Positions 10,361 to 21,609 of a stretch of DNA of 64,000 nt are shown one piece after another. A program made the translations under genes and the position numbers. The DNA comes from Siphonodentalium dalli (taxonomy: Eukaryota; Mollusca; Scaphopoda; Gadilida; Siphonodentaliidae). The notes under the pieces are model-generated. The model saw only the letters and a program-made list of their open reading frames with translations, did no database searches and had not been told where the DNA came from. Where the stretch lies: positions 7,456,036-7,520,035 of the forward strand of contig CP136069.1 of NCBI GenBank assembly GCA_032622095.1, in the 5' to 3' direction. Numbering within the stretch: position 1 is the first letter of the stretch; each line of letters starts with the position of its first letter.

Positions 10361-11412
10361 GTACCAGGCTGTTGGATGATCAGTTGTGTTGTCAGACTGA
10401 ATCGTTATCTGACTCTCATTTCTAGATAAACGATATACCAGTGCATAGACATACATGTATATTGTCACTATAGTGAAGTGATATTGGTTTCCATATCACG
10501 TCGAGTTGAGAAGGTGAGATTCCGGATCTTGATGAGCTATTTCAACGAGACGTGATGTGCTGACCAATATCTCTTCACGGTACAATCTGTAGTTATAACG
10601 CATTTATTATATGAGATCTGTGAGAATTGAATTTAGCTAAATACATTTATCGAGAGTAACAAACATGAAAGACATAACAAGAAAGCAAGCAAACGCTACA
10701 TACCGGCACATGTGTAAACTTTTATAATAAGAGTATTTGACTGACAATTTTCTTGGAATTTTTTTCAGTCTCGATCTCGGATTCGAAACAAGTTAAAATC
10801 TGTGCGTGTTGTCAATATTTCAACTGACCAACGTTGTCCAGCATTTAAATGCAGAGTGAATACATGTACATGCAGTATGTGACAAATATATGGTAAATAA
10901 TTGATTTAACAATTTTCTGAATAATCAGACTGATCGAGCCCTATTTTGGACCTTTTCAATTTTAAGTTTGGAGCCCAAACTACATGTACATGTACCACTG
11001 ATAATAACCTTCGGTCTGATCAGTTTGAGTCATATCGTACATCTGTAACGTAACTTCTCGCATAATGGTACTAGTATACGAAAATGCTTATCAGATAATT
11101 GAAATGGGCATGCTAGTAAAAAGATTTTTTGGCCAAAACATTGTGAATCTATTATAAATAAATTGACATGCATTGATCAAAATTATTTGCAAATTTTCTG
11201 TTTGAGATCATTTAAGCCTTTCTATACTAAAGCACCATTGATGATTAGTTATCCTATAGTGATCCCCGAACAAACAGATGAATGTATTGCTGAGTCGTCT
11301 ATGGGTTAAAGTAGTTATCCATTAGGAAATGTTCAGATACTAAGTTTAAACCTTTCTATACTAAAGCACCATCGATTAGTAGTTATCCCATAAAAATGTT
11401 CAGATAATAAGT
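10361..11412. other. Mostly anonymous DNA with one small foldback
   Basis: Bases 10482-10572 form a diverged inverted repeat whose outer ends are 'gatattggtt' and 'accaatatc'. From about 11215 the phrase 'cctttctatactaaagcacc' recurs, which is left-end material of the element starting at 11413. No gene recognised. Confidence 0.45.
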
Positions 11413-11657
11413 TTAACCCTTTCTATACTAAATAATCATTAATTAATGAGCAGCTATCAGCAGGAAATGTTCAGATAATATGGTCGTTTGTTGAACATTT
11501 TCCTCAATAAATAGGGCTCCATGGTGCCTCCATCTGCATTTTTATATATCTGTCATCTGCTTTTATCACATTAACATCCCTCCAAATAAATAATAGACCA
11601 TTCAAATGTACACTTCTTAATTGACTGGAAGAATCCATTTAGTATAGAAAGGGTTAA
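11413..11657. mobile_element. TTAA-CCCTTTCTATACTAAA element
   Basis: TTAA at 11413-11416 and 11654-11657 brackets inverted ends CCCTTTCTATACTAAA and complement. About 245 bp with no ORF. It is another member of the TTAA-CCCTTT group. Confidence 0.7.
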
Positions 11658-11686
11658 AAGTCAGAATTAAATATATATAGAGAATA

Positions 11687-11818
11687 TCTACACTTTTTGG
11701 TTGGATGTGGGAATTATCTCATGATTGATGACAAACAAGATTAATTTCACGAGTGGCAATTAATTTTTTCGTCATCACGAATGAGATAATTACCACATCC
11801 AACCAAAACGTGTAGATG
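11687..11818. repeat. Foldback repeat
   Basis: The arms 'ggttggatgtggga' and 'taccacatccaacc' lie about 130 bp apart, with 'attatctcat' paired inside. It is a diverged MITE-like hairpin. Bases 11819-12926 show no recognisable gene or repeat. Confidence 0.55.
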
Positions 11819-12934
11819 TTCTGTTTATTATATGCTCCGCCCAGTTGACCCATCGATCAACTCGAAAGAAGAGTAAAAGGTACAAATTTGTATACCCAAG
11901 TACAGCCATGGTAGTGAGCTTGTGCATATAAATAGTTCCATTTTTCAGACAGATTGGCTGAGGGATAAAGAGGCTAACATCAGTATGTTTAACAATTTTT
12001 TTTAATTTATCACATATTACAATCTTTTCAACCTGAACACTCGGACTTTTAGCACAGTCTTCCACCAAGAAACCGAATCACTTTTAATTTTAGCGCAGAT
12101 GGATACGAGTGAGTAATCGATATCTCCCTAGACGGATAACGGTTTTTATCTGATGCAAAAATACTACTATTTGATAGCTTTATAGCATATAATAAATATT
12201 TTTATTACATGATCCGACTCTTCTTTGGTTGTATAAACTCATTCTATGATAACGGTAATCAATGGCCGTTGTATAAATAGCGCAGAAATAGCGCCAGGGG
12301 TACTGAAATGTATTGCTGCATGGTAACCTGACCTTTGACTTCCAGCTTTTCACTTGTTTACATTCTGTACACTAAATCGAGGTTTGCTGCTATTGTTGAT
12401 TCAGTTTGAGCAAATATTTCATTAAATTTAAGTCATTAAATACTTCAAAGGGAATCAAAGCGTGTTATTTATCTGGCACTATTTCTTGATGCGGAGACGG
12501 CAGAAAAACTTTGCAGTTTGCCTTATAGAAGCCACTTTTAGTTTCTCCTCCCATTTAAGTGCGAGTTTTTAGATCAAGTAATTAAAGACATATTATGTTC
12601 TTATTCGGGTGCGTGAAACTAATAAGTTGGTATTCAGGCACTATGCCAACTGGAGAAATGTAGCATTCTAATAAAATCGCCATACCACTTCGTAGAAAAC
12701 ATCGTCTGAACTACTCACAATTATAAATATTTACTTCTCGATTCGGGACGCAACTACTAGTATCTGCGATAAACTATTTGGATATAATAATTATAAAATT
12801 TACTACTTTGAGCAAGATTATTCTCCATTTCTATTTGATCACCCTACCGGAGTGTTTCACATGACTTTAATAGAATCTTCAACTCGGTCCAGACCTAATT
12901 TACTGAACTTTTTTGTTATCGCTATAAACTGTAG

Positions 12935-14041
12935 TAGGGTCCTGCGAATTGGAGATTTTGATCGAATCGAATTGAAGAATTCGAATCGAATATCGAATCG
13001 AATTATACATGTGTGTTGCATTCTCAATTAGGCATGTTTTGCCAAGGATTATATGACGTTTGAACCGTTCTATGAACTTCCATGTAGTTCCATCATAACT
13101 TATGTGGCGATCAACCGTCAATCGCGATACTATTAACTTCAATTGATTATTGTCGAGAAGAAAAAAAAATGATCAAAACGTCCATGCAGACGTCACGATG
13201 ATTAATATATAACCGGCCTATCGGAACTAAAATCACGCAAAGTTTGTACAGTTTGCATGTACATCCAAAATTGCAAATGGGCATTCGGAAACACCGGTTG
13301 TTGTAAACTTGAAGATGCAACAACAGCCGCAGGGTAGCCTGTTTATGTAGTAATGGGTGCTTCTGGAACTGATGATTCCATAGATGGGTCGTTGTCCCAG
13401 ATGCTTGCGATTTATACACCATGTTGTATTCGTCACACGTGTAAGTTCTTGCACTGCCTGAGAAGCTTATCATGTTTAAAATAAACATGAATAACAGACA
13501 ACTTATTGTCAAGTGCCAAAGGAACGCTCCGAAACTGACAGTCAACTTCAAATGAAAACTCCAACAACATGCACTTTTCGACCCCTGAAACACGTGAAGT
13601 TAACATCATCAACGATGTCACATACAAAGAACGCGGAACCTGAGACAGTCGGCGGATAACGCTAGCAGTTGCTCAGTCTCATAGTTATTATAATTTACGT
13701 GCGTCGTCGGTCCAACAGCGATTTCAGAGCTTTTGGCAACCATGTTCAAAGCTAGAATTCAGACGTATTTAGTGGTCCTAATCTGGTGGCTAATTACTGG
13801 CCATAAATATATTTAATAGCATGCGTACATTCGTGATGTACAATAAGAATTATAAAGCGCACATATTCATAATTTTAGGGAATTAAATGGCACAGAAACA
13901 GCTAAGATCGACGTGTGTACGTGTTCGTAAGCAGCTAATAATTTCATCCAAGTATATTCGAAATTTCGAGTTGGAAATTTCGACTCGAATTCGAATCGAA
14001 TTTGACTTTCGAATCGAATATCGAATATTCGCAGGACCCTA
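12935..14041. mobile_element. hAT-like element with perfect 8-bp target duplication
   Basis: The inverted ends begin TAGGGTCCTGCGAA and run into arrays of 'ATTCGAATCGAAT'. AACTGTAG is duplicated exactly at 12927-12934 and 14042-14049. An 8-bp duplication and a TAGGG start fit hAT. A decayed BED zinc-finger coding segment lies inside on the minus strand (see the pseudogene entry), which supports the assignment. The rest of the interior lacks a transposase catalytic domain. Confidence 0.8.
13340..13460 (-). pseudogene. Relic of hAT transposase BED zinc finger
   Basis: On the minus strand the frame reads TYTCDEYNMVYKSQ followed by GTTTHLWNHQFQKHP. This matches the BED finger layout (C-x2-C, then a GT-x-L-x2-H-x3-5-H motif), except that the second cysteine position appears to be Tyr. 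It lies within a 148-residue open stretch (13147-13593) whose flanks I do not recognise. BED fingers form the N-terminal DNA-binding domain of hAT transposases. I read this as a fossil: the element has typical hAT ends and no catalytic core. Confidence 0.6.
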
Positions 14042-14176
14042 AACTGTAGGCACATTGGAGATCCACTATATATATGTACCTGTTGAAATTGAATTGGACC
14101 TGCACATTGGCATGCTGTTTTTTATGTGGATATAGCGGGGCTTGGTTTGGGTGGGACGACATAAGAAAAAGAGATT

Positions 14177-14880
14177 TAACCCTTTAGAGAGCCCCACATA
14201 GCCTGCAGCAGACGACACTCTGTAGTGCATGCTTCCATCTGTGTGAGGCTCCCTGTGGGTTATACATTAAACCCTATATATCACCTGGGTTATTAACCCT
14301 TTAGAGAGCCCCACATAGACTGCAGACGACGACACTCTGTGGTGCATGCTTCCATCTGTGTGAGGCTCCCTGTGGGTTAAACATTAAACTTTATATATCA
14401 CCTCAGTTATTAACCCTTTAGAGAGCCAAAATAGACTGCAGCAGACGACACTCTGTGGTGCATGCTTCCATCTGTGTGAGGCTCCCTGTGGGTTAAACAT
14501 TAAACGTTATATATCACCTGGGTTATTAACCCTTTAGAGAGCCCCACATAGACTGCAGCAGACGACACTCTGTAGTGTATGCTTCCATCTGTGTGGGGCT
14601 TCCTGTGGGTTAAACTTTAAACTTTATATATCACCTGGGTTATTAACCCTTTAGAGAGCCCCCACATAGCCTGCAGCAGACGACACTCTGTAGTGCATGC
14701 TTCCATCTGTGTGGGGCTCCTTGTGTGTTAAACATTAAACTTTATAATATAGCCTCAGTTTTTAACCCTTTCGTGATGGTAGCTGCGAAATGGGGACCCA
14801 CAGTGAGCCCCACATAGGCTGCAGCAGACGACACTGTGTAATGCATGCTTCCATCTATGTGAGGCTCCCTGTGGGTTAAA
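14177..14880. repeat. ~117-bp satellite, six tandem units
   Basis: Units start near 14177, 14294, 14411, 14525, 14644 and 14763. Each begins 'ttaaccctttagagagcc' (the last is variant), contains 'gacgacactctg' and 'gcatgcttccatctgtg', and ends with 'aaacattaaac'. Within a unit 'gagagccccaca' and 'tgtgaggctccc' can pair, so each unit is a hairpin. The TTAACCCTTT start links it to the TTAA elements. Confidence 0.85.
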
Positions 14881-14909
14881 CATTAAACTTTATATATTGC
14901 CTTTGAAAT

Positions 14910-15128
14910 TATTCCTTTCATGATGGGAGCTGCATTGGTGCAGTATTAAAGATTCTGTGCCAGTCCATTCCCTTATATATGCGACTCTCCCATAAGGAGC
15001 CTCACATATATATGAGAATTCATTGGCTTGGAAGGTCAAGATAAATATTGTTAGGCCAATGTATTCACTTATATATGTGAGGCTCCCTATGGCAGACTCG
15101 CATATATAAGAGAATGTGTTGGCCAGTT
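14910..15128. mobile_element. CCCTTTCATG-type element with two hairpin modules
   Basis: 'cctttcatgatgggagctgc' leads into two diverged hairpins, about 14960-15030 and 15055-15120, with arms of the 'ccaatgTattc...gagaatg' type. The outer TTAA is not intact. It abuts the satellite. Confidence 0.6.
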
Positions 15129-15299
15129 CTAGATTTAACTGGATTCGCATTGCAATTTTCGATGCAATTTCCAATTTCTGCTAACCAATTTACAATTGAC
15201 AAAAATGTATTGGTTGGGAATGCTATACAAAATCTACCCAGTGCTGCAAAATGCCATACAAATTAAAATAATTAAATCGTCCCCCTGGCTTTGGCACAG

Positions 15300-15455
15300 G
15301 GTTATCGCGGAAATATGGCTTGTTGCCATTCATCGGAAAGGTCTCACTGAGAGCTTTCCGATGAATGGCAACAAGATATATTTCCGACTAAATCCTGAAA
15401 AGTTACCCATAATTCTGCTCTGGTTAAGGGGTTGATTATTTAGGGCATTTCTGTA
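15300..15455. mobile_element. CAGTAATGCCC MITE, left-truncated
   Basis: It contains the inner left arm from 'ggaaatatggcttgttgcca' and the full right arm through 'agggcatttctgta'. The outer left arm is missing and replaced by 'tggcacagggttatcgc'. Confidence 0.7.
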
Positions 15456-15925
15456 GTTGACTTTTCTCGGACAAACTCACAAATTAATATATAGTTTAGT
15501 GTATACAGTTTGGTGTGCCTGTCATTTGCAGATTGAGGTCCCCAGAGGGTGAATTTAGTTATGCTATCTTGCATAGCAGGCTAACATCACCAAATTCACC
15601 CACTGGGGACCTCATTCTGTTTAGGCCTCATCTGCTATGGGAGACATAGACTCAGATTTAAGTTCTCAAATGGTGAATATTGTTATGTACACCAATTGGG
15701 AACCTCGATTATGCAATGTGTCGTCTGCCAATTTGTAGATACATGTATAGAGAAACTAAACTAAAAAAGAAATAGAATCTTTGTGAAGAAGTTTCAATAT
15801 AAATTTGATAATAAAGAAACTTTCCAGAGAAGATGAGGCCAAAGCAGAATGAGGTCCCCGGATGGTGAATTTAGTAACTCACCCTCTGGGGACCTCATTC
15901 TGCAAATGACAGACACACTAAACTC
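15456..15925. repeat. Spacer plus long GAGGTCCCC-family composite
   Basis: Bases 15456-15510 ('tcggacaaactcacaaat') are repeated in inverted form at about 22925-22975. Bases 15530-15925 hold a long GAGGTCCCC-family element with inner unit 'gagaaactaaactaaaaaag' that recurs at 18605 and 26025. No ORF. Confidence 0.6.
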
Positions 15926-16104
15926 CATGTGCCATATTATATAAATTGTCCCAATATTTGTGCAATGATAATCCACATCTATACATGTAGGTAATTTAAC
16001 AGGAGCAACCAGAGTGCATTTTAGCACCTGTAAATTGAAATTGGTAGCTGTGAACAGAACTCATCCCCGGCATAGTTAGTTGATTCATTTGTAGGAATGT
16101 CCCG
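15926..16104. other. No recognised feature
   Basis: Short anonymous segment between two repeats. Confidence 0.3.
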
Positions 16105-17097
16105 TTAACCCTTTACCCAACAAAACGGCCCTGTGCCAATGCATTCTCTTATATATGCGAGTTGACCATAGGTCGCCTCGCATATATAAGAGAATGCATT
16201 GATTTAACACATATTAAAAATGATAAAATTGTCAAAGAATGTAGAAAAATATTTTTTTAAATTGTAAGAAAAAATTATAAAATTGTTAAAGGGGTACTGT
16301 ACGCCAAATGTTGTTGTTGGTTTTTATAGTCTCCGAGTCGGAGAATAAGGTAACAAGTTTTTCATTATTTGAAAGTCTGTTGAGTACGAAGTAGTGTTAC
16401 GGATGACAAATTTACCGGAATGCAAAAATACAAATTGTCGTTGTCGAGTAATTTGTGTACAGTTTTCAACCAAATGAATCAAATAAAAGTTATATTATAT
16501 GCATACTAGTCCCATATAATCATTTAAGTTATTGTATCGTCGCTAGTCTGTGAGTGGCTTGAGTGTTCTCCCCGTATCATCATAATATTTTAAGCGATCG
16601 GTTTAACAATCCAGTATCCCTCAATTACTTTATTTGATTACGGAAATTCGTAATTTAATTGACGCCATTTTATGGCTCCAGTCATAAATTCAATTTATAT
16701 CAAATTATTAAATTTTAAATTATTAAATTTTAAGATAGCCTATTAACCTGACCGTTTACAGAATACATCTTCGACTCAAATTACTTATGTTTCTATATAG
16801 TATCGATATTAGATCGTTGTTGTCACCGGAAATTTAATGAAAATGGCGTACAGTACCCCTTTAAAGAATGTAAGAAAAAAATGGTAAAAAGTGTTAAAAA
16901 ATGAATTTGGTCGACTCGCATATATAAGAGAATGCATTGGCAGAGGGCATAACTGTAACTTTCACAATGTGGTCAATGAGCCGGTTCCAATGATATCCAT
17001 ATTTGTATGGTTCTATTGAGACAGACCCAAGATAATTTAGGCTGTTGCAGCTTCATTTGGGCTATTTTTCTGGGCGTTTTGTTGGGTAAAGGGTTAA
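16105..17097. mobile_element. TTAA-CCCTTTACCCAACA element, interrupted copy
   Basis: TTAA at 16105-16108 and 17094-17097 brackets inverted ends CCCTTTACCCAACA. It has a full hairpin module at 16138-16201 and half of a second at 16915-16940. The long non-hairpin segment ('ccggttccaatgatatccat') lies at the right, so this copy is inverted relative to 17315-17714 and 22021-22385. The 16286-16864 element is nested within. Confidence 0.8.
16286..16864. mobile_element. TTAA-AGGGGTACTG element, nested
   Basis: TTAA occurs at 16286-16289 and 16861-16864, with inverted ends AGGGGTACTGTACGCC. The host reads 'aattgTTAAagaatgtaag' when joined, and that exact empty sequence occurs in complement at 17571-17590 and 22246-22270. 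A second complete copy is at 57560-58159. No transposase ORF. Confidence 0.85.
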
Positions 17098-17189
17098 TAA
17101 AACTGATTCTGTTTATTGAGTATTTTACCTGAACATTCCTACTACAGTACTACTACAAACATGTTGAGACCTGATAATATGGCGCCGGC

Positions 17190-17760
17190 ATTTGCAGAAT
17201 GAGTAGTAACGCTACAACGCACATTGGGCTAACATCACGCACATTGGGCTAACATCACCAAACTCATCATCTGTGGGAACCTCATACTTTGCGCCCTGTG
17301 TGGGGTAGCATCACTTAACCCTTTACCCAACAAACCGGCCATAACCGGCCAAATAAAGCTTCAACAGCCTAAAATATCTTCGGTCTGTCTCAATAGAACC
17401 ATACAAATATGGATATCATTGGAACCGGCTCCTTGACCACATTGTGATAGTTACAGTTATGCCCTGTGCCAATGCATTCTCTTATATATGCGAGTCGACC
17501 ATAGGTCGCCTCGCATATATAAGAGAATGCATTGGCCTAAAAAAAATCTTTTTTTAACACTTTTTACCATTTTTTCTTACATTCTTTAACAATTTTATAA
17601 TTTTTAATGTGTTAAGCCAATGCATTCTCTTATATATGCGAGGCGACCTATGGTCGACTCGCATATATAAGAGAATGCATTGGCACAGGGCCCTTCTGTT
17701 GGGTAAAGGGTTAATTCACCCTCTTAGGACCTCATTCTGCAAATGTCTGGCGCCTTATTC
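17190..17760. repeat. GAGGTCCCC-family element split by a TTAA element
   Basis: 'gtagcatcacttaa' before 17315 and 'ttaattcaccctctta' after 17714 are the two halves of one GAGGTCCCC hairpin. The left portion includes a small duplication of 'cgcacattgggctaacatca'. Confidence 0.6.
17315..17714. mobile_element. TTAA-CCCTTTACCCAACA element, complete
   Basis: TTAA at 17315-17318 and 17711-17714. The order is terminal repeat, unique segment with 'ggatatcattggaaccgg', hairpin 1 (17466-17535), AT-rich spacer, hairpin 2 (17619-17687), terminal repeat. Hairpin arms are 26 bp, perfectly paired, extended by CGACC/GGTCG around an ATA loop. Confidence 0.85.
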
Positions 17761-17784
17761 TCATGCCTGAACATGTTTCACTGT

Positions 17785-18031
17785 CAAGCCTTGAAATAGT
17801 GTGTCTGTCATTTGCAGAATGAGATCCCCAGAGGGTGAATTTTGTGATGCTACCCCCGCATAGCGGGCTAGCATCACCAAATTCACCCTCTGGGGACCTC
17901 ATTCTGCTTACACCTCAGCAGAATGAGGTTCCCAGAGGGTGAATTTGGTGATGCTATGCGGGGTAGCATCACTAAATTCACCCTCTGGGGACCTCATTCT
18001 GCAAATGACAGACACCCTATTTCAAGGCTTG
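17785..18031. mobile_element. GAGGTCCCC double-hairpin MITE, complete copy
   Basis: Same architecture and near-identical sequence to 2485-2738, with CAAGCCTTGAAATAG ends. The second hairpin is slightly shortened. Confidence 0.8.
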
Positions 18032-18061
18032 TTCGCTGTCTTTATTCGCTTACACAGTAGT

Positions 18062-18760
18062 ACAGTAATACCCTAAATAATCGACTCCTTAACCACATCA
18101 GAATTATGGGTAATTTTTCAGGATTTAGTCGGAAATATGGCTTGTTGCCATTCATCGGAAAGCTCTTACTATTTCTCTGGCTTCAGGGGTAAAAAAATGT
18201 TTGATTCGAGTCGAGGAACCCACTCATCAAAACTAGATATTAATTTTTTTAATTTGTTCTTTCTTGAGATGTCTACTTATTTGTGACCTGGAAAAAAAGT
18301 CGTCAAACCGACGATTTTGGAAGAAGATGGATAACTGTAAAATCAAGTGGTAATACGGCCAGATTTTGTCATGATTCTTAAAAGATAATACGGCCATATT
18401 TCATTGAAACATGTTGATAAAAACCACGTTTTGTTGGGAAATTTTATAGCATAGTTTTACAGTGGTTAGCATTATTTTGTTGTAATTATTCAATTCTGAT
18501 AACTAAAGCATATTTTGAAGAAATGTTGTTGTAAGTAACTTTATGATATGGGGACCGTCTGATCGATTATGCAATGTGTCATCTGCCAATTTGGGAATGC
18601 AGAGAAACTAAACTAAAAAAGAAATAGAATCTATGTGTCAGTTTCAAAAGAAATTTGATAATAAAGATACTTTCCAGAGAAGATGAGGCCTATAAGCAGA
18701 ATGATGTCTCCAGATGGTGAATTTAGTGATGCTAGCCTGCTATGTGGGATAGTGCACCTT
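18062..18760. repeat. Mosaic of three truncated repeats
   Basis: Bases 18062-18165 are the left half of a CAGTAATGCCC MITE. Bases 18166-18565 are the interior of a TTAA-AGGTACTC element lacking both ends. Bases 18570-18760 are the interior and right part of a GAGGTCCCC composite. Each boundary is abrupt, suggesting deletion between repeats. Confidence 0.65.
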
Positions 18761-18811
18761 ATTCTCAGGCCTGTTGCATGTCTTCATAAATGTCAATTCA
18801 TAGTTTACATG

Positions 18812-19031
18812 TACAGTAATGCCCTAAGTAATCGACTCCCTAACCACAGCAGAATTATGGGTAACTTTTCAGGATTTAGTCGGAAATATGGCTTGTTGCC
18901 ATTCATAGGAAAGCTCTCGGGGGGAGACCTTTCCTATGAATGGCAACAAGCCATATTTCCGACTAAATCCTGAAAAGTTACCCATAATTCTGCTGTGGTT
19001 AGGGAGTCGATTACTATAGGGTATTACTGTA
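18812..19031. mobile_element. CAGTAATGCCC palindromic MITE, complete
   Basis: TA at both ends (18812-18813, 19030-19031) and near-perfect arms around a short G-rich loop at about 18918. Confidence 0.8.
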
Positions 19032-19037
19032 TATCAA

Positions 19038-19130
19038 TTAAAGGGATACTCTACGCCAATTTCAATAAATTCCCGGTAATAATAACTGCCTAAATCCTAA
19101 TATCAATAATATATAGAAAAGTAATTAATT
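19038..19130. repeat. TTAA-AGGGGTACTG family fragment
   Basis: 'ttaaagggatactctacgcc' and the following sequence ('ttcccggtaataa', 'taatttgagtcgatgatg') match terminal parts of the family. The interior is missing. Confidence 0.55.
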
Positions 19131-19151
19131 TGAGTCGATGATGTCTTCAGG

Positions 19152-19402
19152 TTAACAGGTTTCATGACAGGAGCTGTGCTGGTGCAGCATTAAAGATCAT
19201 GTGCCAGTGCATTCTCTTATATATGTGTCTCTTATTGGGAGCCTTGTATATATAGAAAATGTACTGGCTTACAAGATCAAGGTAAATATTGTTAGGCCTG
19301 TGTATTCTCTTTTATATGCAGGGCTCCCTATATATAGGAGAATGCATTGGCTCAGGGTTTTTCTCTAATTTTTCAAGAAGCTACAGGCATGGAAGGGGTT
19401 AA
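19152..19402. mobile_element. TTAA-CCCTTTCATG element with two hairpins
   Basis: TTAA at 19152-19155 and 19399-19402, with degraded inverted ends. It contains two diverged hairpin modules at about 19205-19265 and 19300-19350, between 'ggagctgtgctggtgcagc' and 'tttttcaagaagctac'. Confidence 0.7.
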
Positions 19403-19436
19403 AATCATATTTAATAATTTAATATAAACATGGTAA

Positions 19437-19741
19437 GGCGACGCCAATTTTTAAGAGTCTGGTTTACGAACATGTGGGGAGAAAAAAAGTAGATGCAGGA
19501 GGGAAAAAAATAAAAATAAAAAATTGTGAAAAAATGTTTTTGAATGAAATTCTGAACCCAAACAAGACATTTCTTGTCATGAAATACATGCAAATGATCA
19601 TAAGCAGAACCGGATGCGACAGCACATGAAAATCAGTACGCGTGTACAAAAATTTGGGAGAAAAAAGTTTTATTTTTTTTCATGAAATGGAAAATAAGTT
19701 GTAGGAGGTGTTCATAACCAGACTTAAAAATTGGTGTCGCC
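19437..19741. mobile_element. GGCGACGCC element with TAA duplication (PIF/Harbinger-like)
   Basis: The inverted ends are GGCGACGCCAATTTTTAAG and complement (two mismatches). TAA flanks both sides (19434-19436, 19742-19744). The interior is A-rich with no transposase. Confidence 0.7.
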
Positions 19742-19794
19742 TAAACAGATATTTTTATTATTGAAATAGAAAGTGTCTTCTGCAGCCTTCAGTA

Positions 19795-20633
19795 TTGTAT
19801 GGTTTGAACTTGAATTTTTTATGTATTAGTCAAGTTTTTCAAAAACTCGGACTTATGGTTTGACGAGGGACGGTTGGCGGGCGGGCGGACCTAAAGAATG
19901 CCTTACAACTTTGACATTTGTGAACGGATTCAAAAAAGATTTGGTATGTGAGTTGCTCCCAATGACTATCTACTGCCTGTACAAAATGGGTCAAGTCAGA
20001 ACTTTTTGACAAGAGTTATCCATCTTAGATGGTTTTTAGTCAAGTTTTTCACCGTTAGCGCGATAACTCACGCAAATATTAACCAATTTTAACAATATAT
20101 GGTATATGAGACTCTTGCAACAATATCTCGGACAAGTTCGAATACCAGGTTTGTCCGAATTTTTTTTCCGGAGTTATGGGTCTTAGTTTGTCTATTTTTA
20201 GCAATTTTATCACTGTTAGCTCGATAACTCGATGAAATATTAACCGACTTCAACAATATTTAGTATATGAGTTTCTTGCAACAATATCTCGGACTAGTTC
20301 GAAAACCAGGATTGTCCGAATTTTTTTCGCGGAGTTATGGGTCTTAGTTTGTCTATTTTTAGCAATGTTATCACCGTTAGCGCGATAACTCGATGAAATA
20401 TTAACCGATTTAAACTATATTTGGTATATGAGTCTCTTGCAACAATATCTCGGACGAGTTCGAAAACCTGGTTTGTCAAAAAAAAATTCCGGAGTTATGG
20501 GTCTTAGTTTGTCTATTTTAATAACAATTTTATCACAGTTAGTGCGATAACTTAATGAAATATTAACGGATTCAATTGATATTTGATATATAGGTCTATT
20601 GCAATAATATACCACCGTCCGACTTATACCACC

Positions 20634-20673
<40 letters not shown>

Positions 20674-20720
20674 AGTTGTGCACCTTATTGGCAGAAGTTT
20701 GGTTCGACTGCCAAAAAACT
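19795..20720. repeat. ~161-bp tandem array (type M) with stem-loop ends and a C37 run
   Basis: A head with 'aagtttttcaaaaactcgga' and 'gacgagggacgg' plus GGCGGGCGG precedes about 3.5 units of 160-162 bp (marker 'cttgcaacaatatctcggac' at 20113, 20275, 20435, with a diverged copy near 20595). 'gttagcgcgataactcg' recurs in each. A 37-base C run occupies 20636-20672. The tail is 'ggttcgactgccaaaaaact'. It is homologous to the array at 45690-46590 in the opposite orientation. Confidence 0.75.
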
Positions 20721-21609
20721 CGACAAAAGCATCCTAGATGTGTACCCCCTTGTTTAAGTATAAATTTATATGCCAAACAAGTTTGGACTGACTGATTTTA
20801 TGTCAACTTGAACAACTTCATGTCATTTTGTTCATTATTCTTGGTTATGGAAGGAAGAAATACAAGTGTAGAAAGAATTGTTTGTTTGTTTTTGGCATCT
20901 CCTGGGCATGTGCATATATAATGTATGCTTTAAATGTATTGAGGCATCTAAATGTAAATTAATTATACCCCATGACCCAATTAAATGGTGGGTATCACGG
21001 GGTAGGAACTGCTCCATAAGAAAAGATCCTTTTTTGATTTTCGGTCCAGTTCACTATCGATCCGTGTCCAGTTCACTTGTGAGTTTTTTGTACTTTGTCC
21101 AAAACAGACGTGCTTTACACCATGTACCAAACTACCGTATCGCAATAACCATTAGCAATTAAATTCAAACAAATGTGAGTTTTAGTTCAAACATTTGTGC
21201 ACACTTATTTTACCAAAAATCTGTTGCATAGATATTTGGGTAGTGAACGGATCTTATCAATGGTGAACTGGGACCCATCACTAGTGAACTGGAACATTTC
21301 TTAAAATGGATAAATTCTACTATTCCACATTTACTTAACAATTTCCAACTAGTATGTCTTGATAGTTGGGGTAGCTGGCAAGGTATATACAACAAATGAA
21401 CTGCATATATATCTCTGCGTTATTTACCATGGGAAAATCCCCAGTGGCCTTGACCAGATCGGATAAGTACTGGACCGAAGATCGGAAGAGGTATCAGCCT
21501 CGTGGAGCAGTTCCTACCCTGTGGGTATACTGGATTACCGTGTGGATTTTCACCACTGATGACATTCAGTGTTCAGTCATTTTGTTTGGGTTTTCTGTTA
21601 TAGAGTTAT
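20721..21609. repeat. Anonymous DNA with an inverted pair
   Basis: 'ggggtaggaactgctcca' near 20998 is matched in inverse near 21505, together with 'ttttcggtccagt', giving a diverged element of about 540 bp. Between them 'gtgaactgg'-like phrases recur. An 86-residue ORF at 21396-21656 is not recognisable. Confidence 0.45.

Noticed and set aside
13147-13593. Full 148-residue frame as an intact gene
   Set aside because: Only the short BED-like segment is recognisable; a zinc ligand is lost and the rest has no family features, so it is described as a relic.
14177-14880. CRISPR-like spacing of repeats
   Set aside because: The array is a contiguous satellite without unique spacers and lies in animal-type DNA with no cas genes.
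20130-20470. 'gttcgaa' phrases resembling a tRNA B box
   Set aside because: They are part of the type M tandem unit, with no A box or cloverleaf around them.
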